A DNA stretch of 64,000 nt from Pseudomonadota bacterium (lineage in GTDB: Bacteria > Pseudomonadota > Gammaproteobacteria > Steroidobacterales > Steroidobacteraceae), in contig JAEZFW010000024.1 of NCBI GenBank assembly GCA_023417315.1, positions 1 through 64,000 of the forward strand. The letters are read 5' to 3'. The notes beneath the pieces are model-generated. The model saw nothing but the letters and a program-made list of their open reading frames with translations. It had not been told where the DNA came from and did not search any database. The position numbers and the translations under genes are program-made. The stretch's first letter is position 1; the number at the start of each line of letters is the position of its first letter. Positions 27,378 to 35,899 of the stretch are shown one piece after another.

Positions 27378-29764
27378 TGGCGCTCATCGACATACAACTG
27401 ATCGAAGGTCTCGGACTGCCTTATACGGCTGGCGCCGAAGCGGCACTCGAACATGCTGCGCTCGATCCAATGTTTGCTGCCGCTTGGGATCAGCTGCTTC
27501 TCGCATTTCCGGGCGTAACTTTGCAGCCCCTGTTCGATGCGTTGCCGATCGAAGAATTGGCAGATCTCGTCGACGCCGTGCGACTCGAGGGCGAAGAGCC
27601 GCCCAATCCATTTGTCTGGTTTACGGTGCCATGCGATGACGCGATCGCGGACACGTTACTCGCTGCGCTGCAAACGCTGCCGTTCGTCATCTACGCCGGC
27701 ATTCGCGCGCCCGTGACCTATCCGATCTCATACGGTACGAACCCCGACAGCATTCGCACGCTGCAAATTCAACCCTCGCCGAATGGCGTCGACGCAGTGT
27801 ATGCGTGGGACGTCGCCGGCGGCACGGGTGTTGGCACACGAATCGCGGATATCGAGGGTGGTTGGCGGCTCGATCATGAGGAATTGATCAGCGCGCAGAT
27901 CCGTCGTGTGTCCATGTTCGGTTCCATTGAGGTGGATCACGGAACCGCAGTCGCCGGCATCCTCGTCGGCGCCGACAACGGCGTGGGAACGATCGGCATC
28001 GTGCCTGATGCTGCGCTCGATCTCATCACGACCGATCGAGGAAATGGCATTCACAACGTCGCCGCGGCGATCACGGTCGCGGCTCGACATCTGCAGCGCG
28101 GCGACATCATCCTCCTGGAAATCGGGCGCGCTTTCACGCCCGACCCGCGCGGGGACATTCTCGTGGAATTCGATCCCGCCGTCCAAGTTGCCATTCGGCT
28201 CGCGGTCGATCGCGGCATCACAGTCATCGAGCCAGCGGGAAACGGCAACATCAATCTCGATGCGTTTCCATTCCTTGCGCATACGCGCCCGGAGTCACCG
28301 ACCTTCAGCGGCGCGATCGTCGTCGGTGCAGCGGTCCTCACGAATTTCGAGACGAGCGCTTGGTCGCGAACGTTCTGCTCGTTCGGTAGTCGGGTCGACT
28401 GCTTCGCAGCCGGCGCCAACGTGCGCGCGCCCGCCAGCAGCGCAACGAATGCCTATCAAGTGGATCCTCAGTTCTCGGGCACTTCTTCTGCCTCGGCGAT
28501 CGTCGCCGGCGTGGCGGCCTCTCTGCAGTCAATGACGCGTGCTGCAACCGGCGACACGCTTGCGCCGGCAGACGTTCGCAGACTTCTTCGCAGCGCCTCG
28601 CTCGGTTTGCTGCCCGACGATCCGCTCGGAGCACGCATCGGTCCCATGCCGGATTTGCGCAAGATCATTCGAGCTCAAGGGCTCGCGCGCATCCTGCCGA
28701 TCAGCGCGGCTCCGATCGTCGGAGATGCATTGTTCATCACGTATCTCGATGCCGACAATCGCATGGTGCGGCGTCACTGGACGTTCTTCACGGGGTGGGG
28801 CGCACCGCTTTCGGCAGACTCTCCCAACGAACTCTTCGAGCTAAACGCTGCCCAGCCTGCGGTGCTCGCCGCCGAAGAAACGGATCCCGTTGCGCGCCTT
28901 CGCTACGACGCGTTCTTCAGCGGCCCACTCGGCATTCATCACATGTGGTGGGACTCGAACGGGCAGGCTGGCGATGTCTCGAGATCGATTGCGGGTGTGC
29001 AAGCCGCGGCACAGGGCCGCGCGCTCGCAGTCGCGGCCGTCCTTCCGAATCGAATCGCCATCGCCGCCATCAGCCCGCAAGCTCGGATCGTCGTCATGAG
29101 CGGCGATCCCCAAGTGCTGCTTGCCGGCCTCACTGCTCCCACGGTGATCGATGCCGTCGGAAACTATCGACGCATCGCGGGCCCTACGATGGTCAGCCGC
29201 GGCGGCGGCAGTGCCGACATCGTGGCGATCGAGGATGGAGGAAGTCTGAACTGGTACACCGGAAACGTATTGGCGACGATCGGCACGGGATGGAGCGGGC
29301 CGTTCCAGGAGCCGAGTGGCGTGCAGTTCGAGCCTGGCGCACGACCTGCCCTCCTCGTCGTCGCGTCCAAACTGCTCGCTGCCGCCGTTGGCAGCGATGG
29401 CTGGCTTCGCGTCGTCGAGATCGATCCTGCTGCAACGACGGTCAGCCCCGCAACCGTCGTCGACGTGCAGGCGACGATCGCAACCGATGGTCCTGTTGCC
29501 CTTGCAACAGCCGGCGGTAGCCTCGTCGTCCTCGCAGTCGATACCGAGCGCCTGTTGCGTGCTGCAACTCGTCCCGCTGCCGGCGGAGAGTGGACGCCGC
29601 TGCTGCCCATCCTCTCGAGCGTATCGATCAGTCCACTCGGTGGTGTGGCCGCAGTGTCGATTGACCTCGGCGTGATGGCGATCGCCGTCGGGGTGGATGG
29701 ATCAATCCAGTCTTCGCTCTCGACGAACGGTTTGCTCTGGAGTCCGCTTCTACCGTTGCTCTAG
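27377..29764 (+). CDS. Subtilisin-like serine protease with propeller-like C-terminus
   Basis: 795 aa S8-family protease. The catalytic triad is complete: Asp158 (IADIEGG), His188 (DHGTAVAG) and Ser370 (GTSSAS), with oxyanion Asn289 (AGNGN). Residues 1-140 could be a prodomain. Residues about 420-795 contain repeated DGWLRVVEID / GGSLNWYTG / DGSIQSSL units like a lectin or sialidase-type beta-propeller. No signal peptide is visible, unusual for a subtilase. Start ATG 27377 overlaps the previous stop by one base, and a longer upstream frame is just antisense-like extension. Probably processes a partner within this cluster. Confidence 0.85.
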   Translation: MALIDIQLIEGLGLPYTAGAEAALEHAALDPMFAAAWDQLLLAFPGVTLQPLFDALPIEELADLVDAVRLEGEEPPNPFVWFTVPCDDAIADTLLAALQTLPFVIYAGIRAPVTYPISYGTNPDSIRTLQIQPSPNGVDAVYAWDVAGGTGVGTRIADIEGGWRLDHEELISAQIRRVSMFGSIEVDHGTAVAGILVGADNGVGTIGIVPDAALDLITTDRGNGIHNVAAAITVAARHLQRGDIILLEIGRAFTPDPRGDILVEFDPAVQVAIRLAVDRGITVIEPAGNGNINLDAFPFLAHTRPESPTFSGAIVVGAAVLTNFETSAWSRTFCSFGSRVDCFAAGANVRAPASSATNAYQVDPQFSGTSSASAIVAGVAASLQSMTRAATGDTLAPADVRRLLRSASLGLLPDDPLGARIGPMPDLRKIIRAQGLARILPISAAPIVGDALFITYLDADNRMVRRHWTFFTGWGAPLSADSPNELFELNAAQPAVLAAEETDPVARLRYDAFFSGPLGIHHMWWDSNGQAGDVSRSIAGVQAAAQGRALAVAAVLPNRIAIAAISPQARIVVMSGDPQVLLAGLTAPTVIDAVGNYRRIAGPTMVSRGGGSADIVAIEDGGSLNWYTGNVLATIGTGWSGPFQEPSGVQFEPGARPALLVVASKLLAAAVGSDGWLRVVEIDPAATTVSPATVVDVQATIATDGPVALATAGGSLVVLAVDTERLLRAATRPAAGGEWTPLLPILSSVSISPLGGVAAVSIDLGVMAIAVGVDGSIQSSLSTNGLLWSPLLPLL

Positions 29765-29796
29765 TTCTCTTTGCATCGCAGGGATAGGAGATCGAC

Positions 29797-30984
29797 ATGC
29801 CGCCTCCAGGCCCAATCGACATCCCTTTGGCTGCTCTGCAATCGCTCGCCGAGTTGCATGCGGCCTTTTCGCCCGTGCTGGAAATCGACGCCGGCTTCGG
29901 TGTCGGCATCAAGCAAGTCGCGGGGCAGTTCACGGAGGAGCTCGCACTGATTGTTTACGTCCGCGACAAACTCCCTCCAGGGCGGATTCCAATCGAACAA
30001 CTGATCCCGCAGTACTTCGCCGGCTTCCTAACCGACGTCGTTGCATATCAGCCCACCCTGCTCGCGGACAACACCTATCACGATCCATTGTTGGGAGGCA
30101 TTGGCATATGGCGGCCTGCCAGTGCTACCCAGGATGCGGGTGCCGGTACGCTCGGTGGAATCGTGCGTGAACGGTTCAACGGGACACCGCAGGCATTGAC
30201 GTGTGGCCACGTCGCTGGCGAAGTCGGCGGGCCGATCTTTCAGCCGAGAGACGGGGCACTCGGCTCTTCCGTCGTCGGCCACGTGAAGTACTCAGTCTCC
30301 GAGCCTCCTCATCCGCCTGCACGCGATTGGGCATCGATCGAGCTCAACGGCACGCGCACGACTCAGTTCTCAGTGAAGGAGATCCCAGTGCTTCGCGGCG
30401 TCGCCCAGCCACGATTGTGGGAACCGGTCAAGAAGCGCGGGTACGCAACCGGCCTGACGCACGGCGTCACGATCGCCGTTCTCCCTGAGTTCCCAAGCCT
30501 CGCGACACGCCAAGTCGAATGTGCAGCTTTCCCTTTCGAGATGGAGTTCGCTCGTCATGGCGACTCCGGGTCTTTGGTTCTCAACGCGAACGATGAAGCG
30601 ATTGGAATGCTCTACCGGCTCAACCGCGAAGTCGGTTATGGCGGCCAACCGCAAGTGCCGAGCGCCATGGCCTTCGTCATCGAAGCGGCGTTGAACGATC
30701 TGCAAGTCGATCTTGCGATCACTCCAGGCATTCGGGGGATTTATCCGAACACGTTAGCCGGTACGATTGAAACGTTCGGCAAAGTCACGATCGACGGCTG
30801 GGGATTCGATCAACATTCGTGGGTAGCCTTTGGTGGGCAGCCAGCAATCATTTCTACCTATCTGAGCCCAAATCGACTCGAAACGATCGCTCCATTAGGT
30901 TTCCTGGGTACTGTCGACGTAGTGGTCACGAACAAGTGGGGCGACACTTCACCTACTGGTCTCGAGTCCAAGTTCACTTATTGA
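29797..30984 (+). CDS. Trypsin-like serine protease with IPT/TIG domain
   Basis: 395 aa. Residues 28-85 (GVGIKQVAGQFTEELALIVYV, then a P/I-rich stretch and TDVV) are the leader segment common to bacterial leaderless trypsin-like proteins. The chymotrypsin-fold triad is His138 (TCGHVAG), Asp177 (ARDWAS) and Ser257 (HGDSGS). Residues about 308-395 form an immunoglobulin-like IPT/TIG domain (IRGIYPNTLAGT, VDVVVTNKWGDTS). No signal peptide. Last gene of the cluster, 32 bases after the subtilase gene, with its own AGGAG site. Binding through IPT suggests it docks on a large partner. Confidence 0.85.
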   Translation: MPPPGPIDIPLAALQSLAELHAAFSPVLEIDAGFGVGIKQVAGQFTEELALIVYVRDKLPPGRIPIEQLIPQYFAGFLTDVVAYQPTLLADNTYHDPLLGGIGIWRPASATQDAGAGTLGGIVRERFNGTPQALTCGHVAGEVGGPIFQPRDGALGSSVVGHVKYSVSEPPHPPARDWASIELNGTRTTQFSVKEIPVLRGVAQPRLWEPVKKRGYATGLTHGVTIAVLPEFPSLATRQVECAAFPFEMEFARHGDSGSLVLNANDEAIGMLYRLNREVGYGGQPQVPSAMAFVIEAALNDLQVDLAITPGIRGIYPNTLAGTIETFGKVTIDGWGFDQHSWVAFGGQPAIISTYLSPNRLETIAPLGFLGTVDVVVTNKWGDTSPTGLESKFTY

Positions 30985-31124
30985 CTACGGTTGGTCCTGA
31001 TGCTGGGGTGTTCCACTGCTCGAGGATCTCGCCGGTCTGAGCTTCGATGAACGTAGCGCCGGGTCAGTATCAGCGGACCGAGACTTTCCGTGTCGGCCGG
31101 GACGGTACGCTCCGCTATGAGGGT

Positions 31125-32309
31125 TCAGATCAGCCGCTTATGCCCGACCGATCGTTTGGAGATCACGATGGGCAACGACGCGAATCCGCTCGCCGGATAA
31201 ACTGCTCTCACAGGATCCGCGTGCGCGCTCATCGAGAGGCGATCCGCTTCGCGCAGCAGCTCCTCAACGAAGACTCGCAGCTCCAGTCGCGCGAGCGGCG
31301 CGCCCGGACACACATGGATACCCGCGCCGTACAGCAGGTTCAAGCGAGGATCTCTGTCGAGGCGGAACTCATCCGGGTCGCCGAACACGCTCTCGTCGCG
31401 ATCAGCAGAAGCCCACATCAACGTGATCCGCTCGCCCGCGTCGATCTTTCGCCCACCGAGCGCGACCGATTTCGTCGTGAGGCGACGAGAGGTCATCAGT
31501 GGCGCATCGATGCGCAGGATCTCATCGATGGCGGCGGTGATCTTTGCCGGGTTCCGCTGGAGCAGAGCAAGCACATCGGAATGCCGCACCAGATAGTGAA
31601 CCAGGATGCCGATCGATGCGGAGATCGTCGCGAGCTCCCCAACCGTCCAGTTGCGCAAGATGCTGACGATCTCTTCGTCGGTGAGGCCGCGGCCGCGCAC
31701 GGCTTCCGTCAACAGCTGGCTTGCGACGTCGGCAGGCGCTTCATTCAGCGCGCCTCGCCGCGCCTCCAAGACTTCGCGGATGTGACTGTCGAACTCCATC
31801 GCGACGGCTGCCATCGCAGCTCGATCTCGGCTGCGCGTGGCAGCGTGATTCTTGCGAACCCACTCGCGCAGCGGAGCGTGCAACTCGACAGGCCACCCCA
31901 AGAACGCGCATTGCGCTCGCAGCGCAAAATCTTCGGCGAGCTGCGACATGACCTCGATCTCGCCTCGTGTCGGCAATGCCGCAATGAGCTCGGCCGCAAT
32001 CGCGCGACAGCGCGGCTCGATCGCTTCCATGCGCTCAGGTGCGAAATAGGGCTCTATCACGCGTCGATATTCCGTGTGCACCGGTGGATCCATTCCATTC
32101 GGCACCGATAGATGCGCTGACACGGCATTGCTGAACGTGGCGGGATCCTCCAACACTCGCATCACGTCCTCGTGACGAAACACGGACCAGCCGAGCGCAT
32201 CGCTGTGCGCCACCGGGCAGCGTCTGCGCAATTCGTCGTAACGTTCGATCTGGTCGCGCGCCGTGTCTTCAGCAAACGGATCCCACTTGCGATCTTCGGC
32301 TTTGGACAT
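31125..32309 (-). CDS. Cytochrome P450
   Basis: 394 aa soluble bacterial P450. The haem loop LYGAGIHVCPGAPLARLE has the ligand Cys334. The K-helix ExxR is EILR near 256, and the meander region has FGDPDEFRLDRDP. The I-helix reads WTVGELATISAS, so the usual acid-Thr pair of AGx[DE]TT is displaced, which hints at unusual oxygen handling or a non-monooxygenase reaction. Start ATG 32309 follows AGGGAA. It lies 59 bases after the DUF6522 gene and is likely driven by the same Fnr/Dnr-type promoter. No ferredoxin gene is adjacent. Confidence 0.9.
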   Translation of the reverse strand: MSKAEDRKWDPFAEDTARDQIERYDELRRRCPVAHSDALGWSVFRHEDVMRVLEDPATFSNAVSAHLSVPNGMDPPVHTEYRRVIEPYFAPERMEAIEPRCRAIAAELIAALPTRGEIEVMSQLAEDFALRAQCAFLGWPVELHAPLREWVRKNHAATRSRDRAAMAAVAMEFDSHIREVLEARRGALNEAPADVASQLLTEAVRGRGLTDEEIVSILRNWTVGELATISASIGILVHYLVRHSDVLALLQRNPAKITAAIDEILRIDAPLMTSRRLTTKSVALGGRKIDAGERITLMWASADRDESVFGDPDEFRLDRDPRLNLLYGAGIHVCPGAPLARLELRVFVEELLREADRLSMSAHADPVRAVYPASGFASLPIVISKRSVGHKRLI

Positions 32310-32368
32310 GTCGTTCCCTGGCTCCTCCTGAAGCCCGATCGCCTCCCGCACCACAGATGGGCGCCGCA

Positions 32369-32668
32369 TCAGGTAATGCCGCTCCCCTGCGACACACGAT
32401 GCGCTCGCGGAAGGATCTCGAGAGAACGCTCCAGGATCCTGCCTGTTGCATCGACGACGAATGCAACTTTACGCCGCTCATGAAAGAACGTCAGGCGATA
32501 CCGCCCTGAGTCCTCTTGCGCGCCCCGCTCGCAGCGGCTGGTGATCTTCCCCTCACGCATGAGAGGTTGAACGAGCGCAGGACCGATGCTGAAACCCTTC
32601 GCAAGAAGCGCAGCGTCGATACTAAACGACTCACCGTCGAATTCGATCCCATCTCGCTCCATGCCCAT
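32369..32668 (-). CDS. DUF6522 family protein (99 aa)
   Basis: Small soluble protein. Core motifs are DAALLAKGF, LVQPLMREGKITSRCERG, the DSGRYRLTFFHERR strand pair and VVDATGRILERS, all typical of DUF6522. Family members are found near respiration and nitrogen-oxide genes, as far as I recall; function is unknown. Start ATG 32668 has AGGAGGAG eight bases upstream; the longer upstream frame lacks a site. First gene of an operon with the P450. Confidence 0.82.
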   Translation of the reverse strand: MGMERDGIEFDGESFSIDAALLAKGFSIGPALVQPLMREGKITSRCERGAQEDSGRYRLTFFHERRKVAFVVDATGRILERSLEILPRAHRVSQGSGIT

Positions 32669-32726
32669 TTCCCGCTCCTCCTTTATTGTACGGTCTGCAG
32701 TATCCGCAAGATCTGCAAGCAGGGCC

Positions 32727-32740
32727 CTGATCCAGATCAA
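32727..32740 (-). promoter_or_regulatory. Fnr/Dnr-type binding site and promoter
   Basis: Read leftward, TTGATCTGGATCAG matches TTGAT-N4-ATCAA in nine of ten positions. If centred at -41.5 it puts the start site near 32692, and GATACT lies exactly where the -10 box should be (32699-32704). This is the classic class II arrangement for Fnr/Anr/Dnr activators, upstream of the DUF6522-P450 operon. Confidence 0.68.
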
Positions 32741-32869
32741 GCATGAAGGCCTATGGGCTGCCGGCATAACCTCCGGTTCACCCCCTATCGCCCGGTCACC
32801 AGCACGGCTGAACGACGGAAGTAGCGGGGTCTGGTCGGGACCGCGAGAGACGGATGAGGAGCGGCATCC

Positions 32870-34048
32870 TCACTGCTGCCACTTCTTGTACGCCTTCGAA
32901 GCGATGAACTTCGCGTAACTTGGCTCGGCTTCGAGCACCTCACGAGAGAACTCGTAGCCGAATTCGGTCTCGAGCGTTTCGAATGCCTCTACGGCTTCGT
33001 CGAAGCGTCCGTCCGCAATCAGCACCTCCACCAACGTGAAGTGCGCTCCCGTGAAGTCCGGCTCGACCCTGATGCCCTCGCGCGCACTGCGTGCGGCTTC
33101 ATCGAAGCTCTTCGAGAGGAAATGGATGTTCGCGCGGAGCATGTGTGTCATCCCATCTTGGCCTACACGCTTCTCCACGTGCCCGATCGAATCTAGACAG
33201 CGTGCGTAGTCCTGCTTGTACATGTAATGATCGATCAGCATGAATGCGGTGCCAGGCTGGTCGGAGTATCGAAGCGCGAGTTGCTCCAGCATCGCACGAT
33301 AGAGATCTTCATCTCCGAGCGTGCTCGCGAGTCCCGCTCGCTGCGTCAGAATCAGGCGCGAGTTCGATATTTCAGGCGGCAGCTTCTCCAACTCGAAGTA
33401 GGCTTGCCTCAATTCTCCCTTCGCGCGCAACTCAGAGATGTTCTTGAGACGCTTCGTAGTTTCTGCGTCGATGGTCTGCATGCCGAAGAGCGACTTCAGA
33501 AGACTCGGAGCGGGATCGACGAGCAAGCGTGACAGCCCGCCGACGCTCGCACTGACCAACTCCCCTGTGCTAAGCGAATACCAATCGACGATCTTCAGCG
33601 CTCCGCTTGCGTTCGCATCCAAAACGAACTCCATGTAATCGAAGCCCGAGTCGCCCATATCCAAGCGCACCAATGCTCGGCGCTCCTGACCGCGATCTAC
33701 GACGCGCATGTACTTCGCGGAGATCTCCTCTCGTTGCTTCAGATTAGAGAAGACCGCTTTGGAAAACCGGCTAGCATTCGTGCCCCTTTGAAGTCCGCGC
33801 GCAAAATCCTCTCTCTCCTTGTCCGTTTCCACTACAGTCGCGGCGATTCGCCGAGCCAGACGCGGAAAGTCGAGCAGTCCTACGAACGCCTCCTCGTCGC
33901 GGTCCTGCATCGCCGCAGCGATCTCGAGGCCAACCTGCTCGATGGTTGGCCTTGGCGCCTCACTTGCGCGCGAGATGAGCGGCGTAACGAGCAAGAGCGC
34001 ACAAAGAATGAACTGGAACCGCTCGACATTAGTTCTTATCGCAGCCAT
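32870..34048 (-). CDS. Exported TPR-repeat protein (392 aa)
   Basis: The signal peptide is MAAIRTNVERFQFILCALLLVTPLISRASEA. The N-terminal domain (about 35-185) is of unknown type. The C-terminal half is made of TPR-like helical hairpins: AYFELEKLPPEISNSRLILTQ, ARCLDSIGHVEKRVGQDGMT and FDEAARSAREGIRVEPDFTG. Probably a periplasmic scaffold. It has its own candidate promoter with a CRP-like site in the gap behind the MuiA-like gene. Confidence 0.78.
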   Translation of the reverse strand: MAAIRTNVERFQFILCALLLVTPLISRASEAPRPTIEQVGLEIAAAMQDRDEEAFVGLLDFPRLARRIAATVVETDKEREDFARGLQRGTNASRFSKAVFSNLKQREEISAKYMRVVDRGQERRALVRLDMGDSGFDYMEFVLDANASGALKIVDWYSLSTGELVSASVGGLSRLLVDPAPSLLKSLFGMQTIDAETTKRLKNISELRAKGELRQAYFELEKLPPEISNSRLILTQRAGLASTLGDEDLYRAMLEQLALRYSDQPGTAFMLIDHYMYKQDYARCLDSIGHVEKRVGQDGMTHMLRANIHFLSKSFDEAARSAREGIRVEPDFTGAHFTLVEVLIADGRFDEAVEAFETLETEFGYEFSREVLEAEPSYAKFIASKAYKKWQQ

Positions 34049-34103
34049 GCGTCACCGAGGGTTTGGGCGATTAGCTACACTGCCACGGCGGGTTCACGCG
34101 AGT

Positions 34104-34119
34104 TGTGACATGCGTCACC
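34104..34119 (-). promoter_or_regulatory. CRP/Clp-like site upstream of the TPR gene
   Basis: TGTGA-N6-TCACC matches the CRP consensus TGTGA-N6-TCACA in nine of ten positions. It is centred about 63 bases upstream of the TPR start codon, and a TAGCTA/TAGCTAAT -10-like stretch lies near 34070-34077. The 12-mer CATGCGTCACCG within it (34109-34120) is repeated at the start codon (34046-34057). Confidence 0.45.
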
Positions 34120-34212
34120 GGCGCGCTAGAATGACCGGTTCGAATGCAAGGAGCTCGGCGAGCAAGGCTGAAGACCGCACAGCGGTATATGGATTACCGA
34201 GCCTCAGCAGCG

Positions 34213-35835
34213 TCACGTGCTTTCGCTAGGCACGAGCTCGTGACCGCGGGGGAAGCGAACCGAGTAGTAGTGCCGGATCGTTTCCGTCTGGCGCGGTGTG
34301 CCTGGCAAGCGCCAGAGATACACGCCCTCTTGGCCGTCCAGATTCTTCGTCGTGGGTGGCGTCGCGCCGTCGAGGACCTCGACGCGGATGTCATTTTGCT
34401 TCGCAACGGGGACGCGATCGATCAGTTCGATGGGCAACGCATTCGCGTGATAGCTCGTGACCTCGAACCGACGCTTTCTTTCCTCGAGCTGTTGCTTCGT
34501 GATCACGCCGCGTTTGCCCGATTGCTCACGCTCGTCGCGCACGACGATGCGAATGCGCTCGTCGATTCCGAACGGCATGCGCACATCGGCGCCCGGGAGA
34601 ATGATTGGGACTTTCGCAAATCCAATGAACGCCCCATCGCGATAGAGTTGTACTCGTCCATCCTCGAGCGGGATGTCGCCGCCGTAGGTAAACGTCGCTT
34701 CGAGGCGCGCCGAGCGCTCGGCGCTCAGCACAGCGCGCGCAACGAGCTCCACATCGAATTCTTGATCGCCGATGCTATAGAGGCGCGTCTGTCGATCTGC
34801 ACCGACGGTCACACGTCCGGGAACGCGGTAGTCTGCGATGAACTCGGTCGCGCTGACCTCGGCGGTGACGACCGTGTTCTGCTCATCGTCATCGGAGTCG
34901 TCACGCGCGGCGCGCCGTGTGCGGCGGGATCCAATGGACTGACGCAGACCAGTCACGACGATCTCCTCGAGTTCTCCACCACCTCCAGCGTAGCTCGGCT
35001 CTACCGATTCTAAGAACAGTGAGGCGATCGCCGGCGTCGCCGCGTCTCTCGTTGGCCGCGACGTAGTGACCGTCAGCTCGACGTTCGTCCAATCCTCGCC
35101 CGTACCCTGACGAACAGCAGCTTGCTTCGTGAGGCCCACCTTTTTCTGTTCGCTGTCGAGACGCGCTTCATACAGCCATTCCCAGCCCGCCTCCTTCACT
35201 TGATACTCAATCGCGATCGGCGCGGTGACGGACTGAGTTGCACCGATGTTCGCTCGAACTTCCGTCGTCGCCTTGCGTGAGGTTTGGATCTTCTGCAACT
35301 CCGCATGCAGTGCCTGTATCTGCTCGTCCAATTCCCGATTCCGGATATTCGCATCGCGAATCTTCGCGCGAGCTGCAGATGCACCCGTGCCCACCGTCGT
35401 CAAGGCATTCCCGAGCGTAGCGGCATCCACGGCGGGCCGCTCGCTGCCGATCTTCGGAGCCTCGGCAAAGGTATCGAGCAACTTGAGCTGCGTCGTCGCA
35501 GCAGCGATCTCATCCGCGAGCGCCGCCTTCTGATCTTCGAGCCCACGGAGCTTTGCGCGCAGTGCACGCTCCGCCTCGGATGCATACTCCGCATTCGTGA
35601 TCTTCTGGATCTCGATGCCGCCGAGGCGTACGTTCGCGTTCCGCGCGGAGAGCCGCAACGTTCCCGGATCGAGAGGATCCGGTAGGCCTCGTACGATCAA
35701 ACGATGATCCCCTGCAGGGAGCGTGAGCAGTGCGGTTCGCGTTACCATCGCGCTCTCGCGATAGACGGTCACTCGATCAATCGTGGGCTCGATGACGAGA
35801 TCCACCGCGCTGGCACAGTGGGCTATCGTGTGCAC
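34213..35835 (-). CDS. DUF4139 / MuiA-like protein, 5' end frameshifted
   Basis: 540 codons. The N-terminal DUF4140-like part begins IDRVTVYRESAMVTR. A coiled-coil (about 70-200: LRAKLRGLEDQKAALADEI, LDEQIQALHAELQKI) follows, then the DUF4139 beta domain (VKEAGWEWLYEARLD, TIRHYYSVRFPRG). Relatives are exported and linked to envelope stress or mucoidy. Near residue 287 it contains ELEEIVVTGLRQSIGS, a TonB-receptor N-terminal motif, followed by an Arg/Asp-rich linker. The only in-frame start is GTG 35835 without a ribosome site. A good signal peptide with SD lies just upstream in another frame, so the gene is probably frameshifted or misread. Confidence 0.8.
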   Translation of the reverse strand: MHTIAHCASAVDLVIEPTIDRVTVYRESAMVTRTALLTLPAGDHRLIVRGLPDPLDPGTLRLSARNANVRLGGIEIQKITNAEYASEAERALRAKLRGLEDQKAALADEIAAATTQLKLLDTFAEAPKIGSERPAVDAATLGNALTTVGTGASAARAKIRDANIRNRELDEQIQALHAELQKIQTSRKATTEVRANIGATQSVTAPIAIEYQVKEAGWEWLYEARLDSEQKKVGLTKQAAVRQGTGEDWTNVELTVTTSRPTRDAATPAIASLFLESVEPSYAGGGGELEEIVVTGLRQSIGSRRTRRAARDDSDDDEQNTVVTAEVSATEFIADYRVPGRVTVGADRQTRLYSIGDQEFDVELVARAVLSAERSARLEATFTYGGDIPLEDGRVQLYRDGAFIGFAKVPIILPGADVRMPFGIDERIRIVVRDEREQSGKRGVITKQQLEERKRRFEVTSYHANALPIELIDRVPVAKQNDIRVEVLDGATPPTTKNLDGQEGVYLWRLPGTPRQTETIRHYYSVRFPRGHELVPSEST

Positions 35836-35899
35836 CCAGCCCGATGAGAGCTACGTTGACCAACGCCGCACGGAAGATGCTCATCCCGCCCTGAAGCAT
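35836..35899 (-). pseudogene. Out-of-frame signal-peptide start of the MuiA-like gene
   Basis: ATG 35899 is preceded by AGGAG six bases upstream and encodes MLQGGMSIFRAALVNVALIG, then LGAH, a normal Sec signal peptide. This frame closes at about 35777 with no further protein-like sequence. One base removed (or two added) near 35812-35835 would join it to the DUF4139 reading frame. The rest of the gap up to 36223 shows an AT-rich CATATATATG stretch at about 35978-35987 that may be a -10 region, and no gene. Confidence 0.6.

Noticed and set aside
17355..30984. Reading the six-gene cluster as a contractile injection system
   Set aside because: No sheath, tube, baseplate spike (VgrG/PAAR) or AAA+ ATPase gene is present in the window, so the name would not be justified by sequence.
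30976..31056. Minus-strand peptide FIEAQTGEILEQWNTPASG in the gap before the P450
   Set aside because: It looks like the end of a PepSY/FTP-type protease propeptide, but upstream codons in the same frame contain a stop and there is no continuing similarity. It may be a small gene remnant or chance; too short to call.
31047..32111. Plus-strand frame of about 354 codons opposite the P450
   Set aside because: Antisense to a P450 with intact motifs; no start site or domain.
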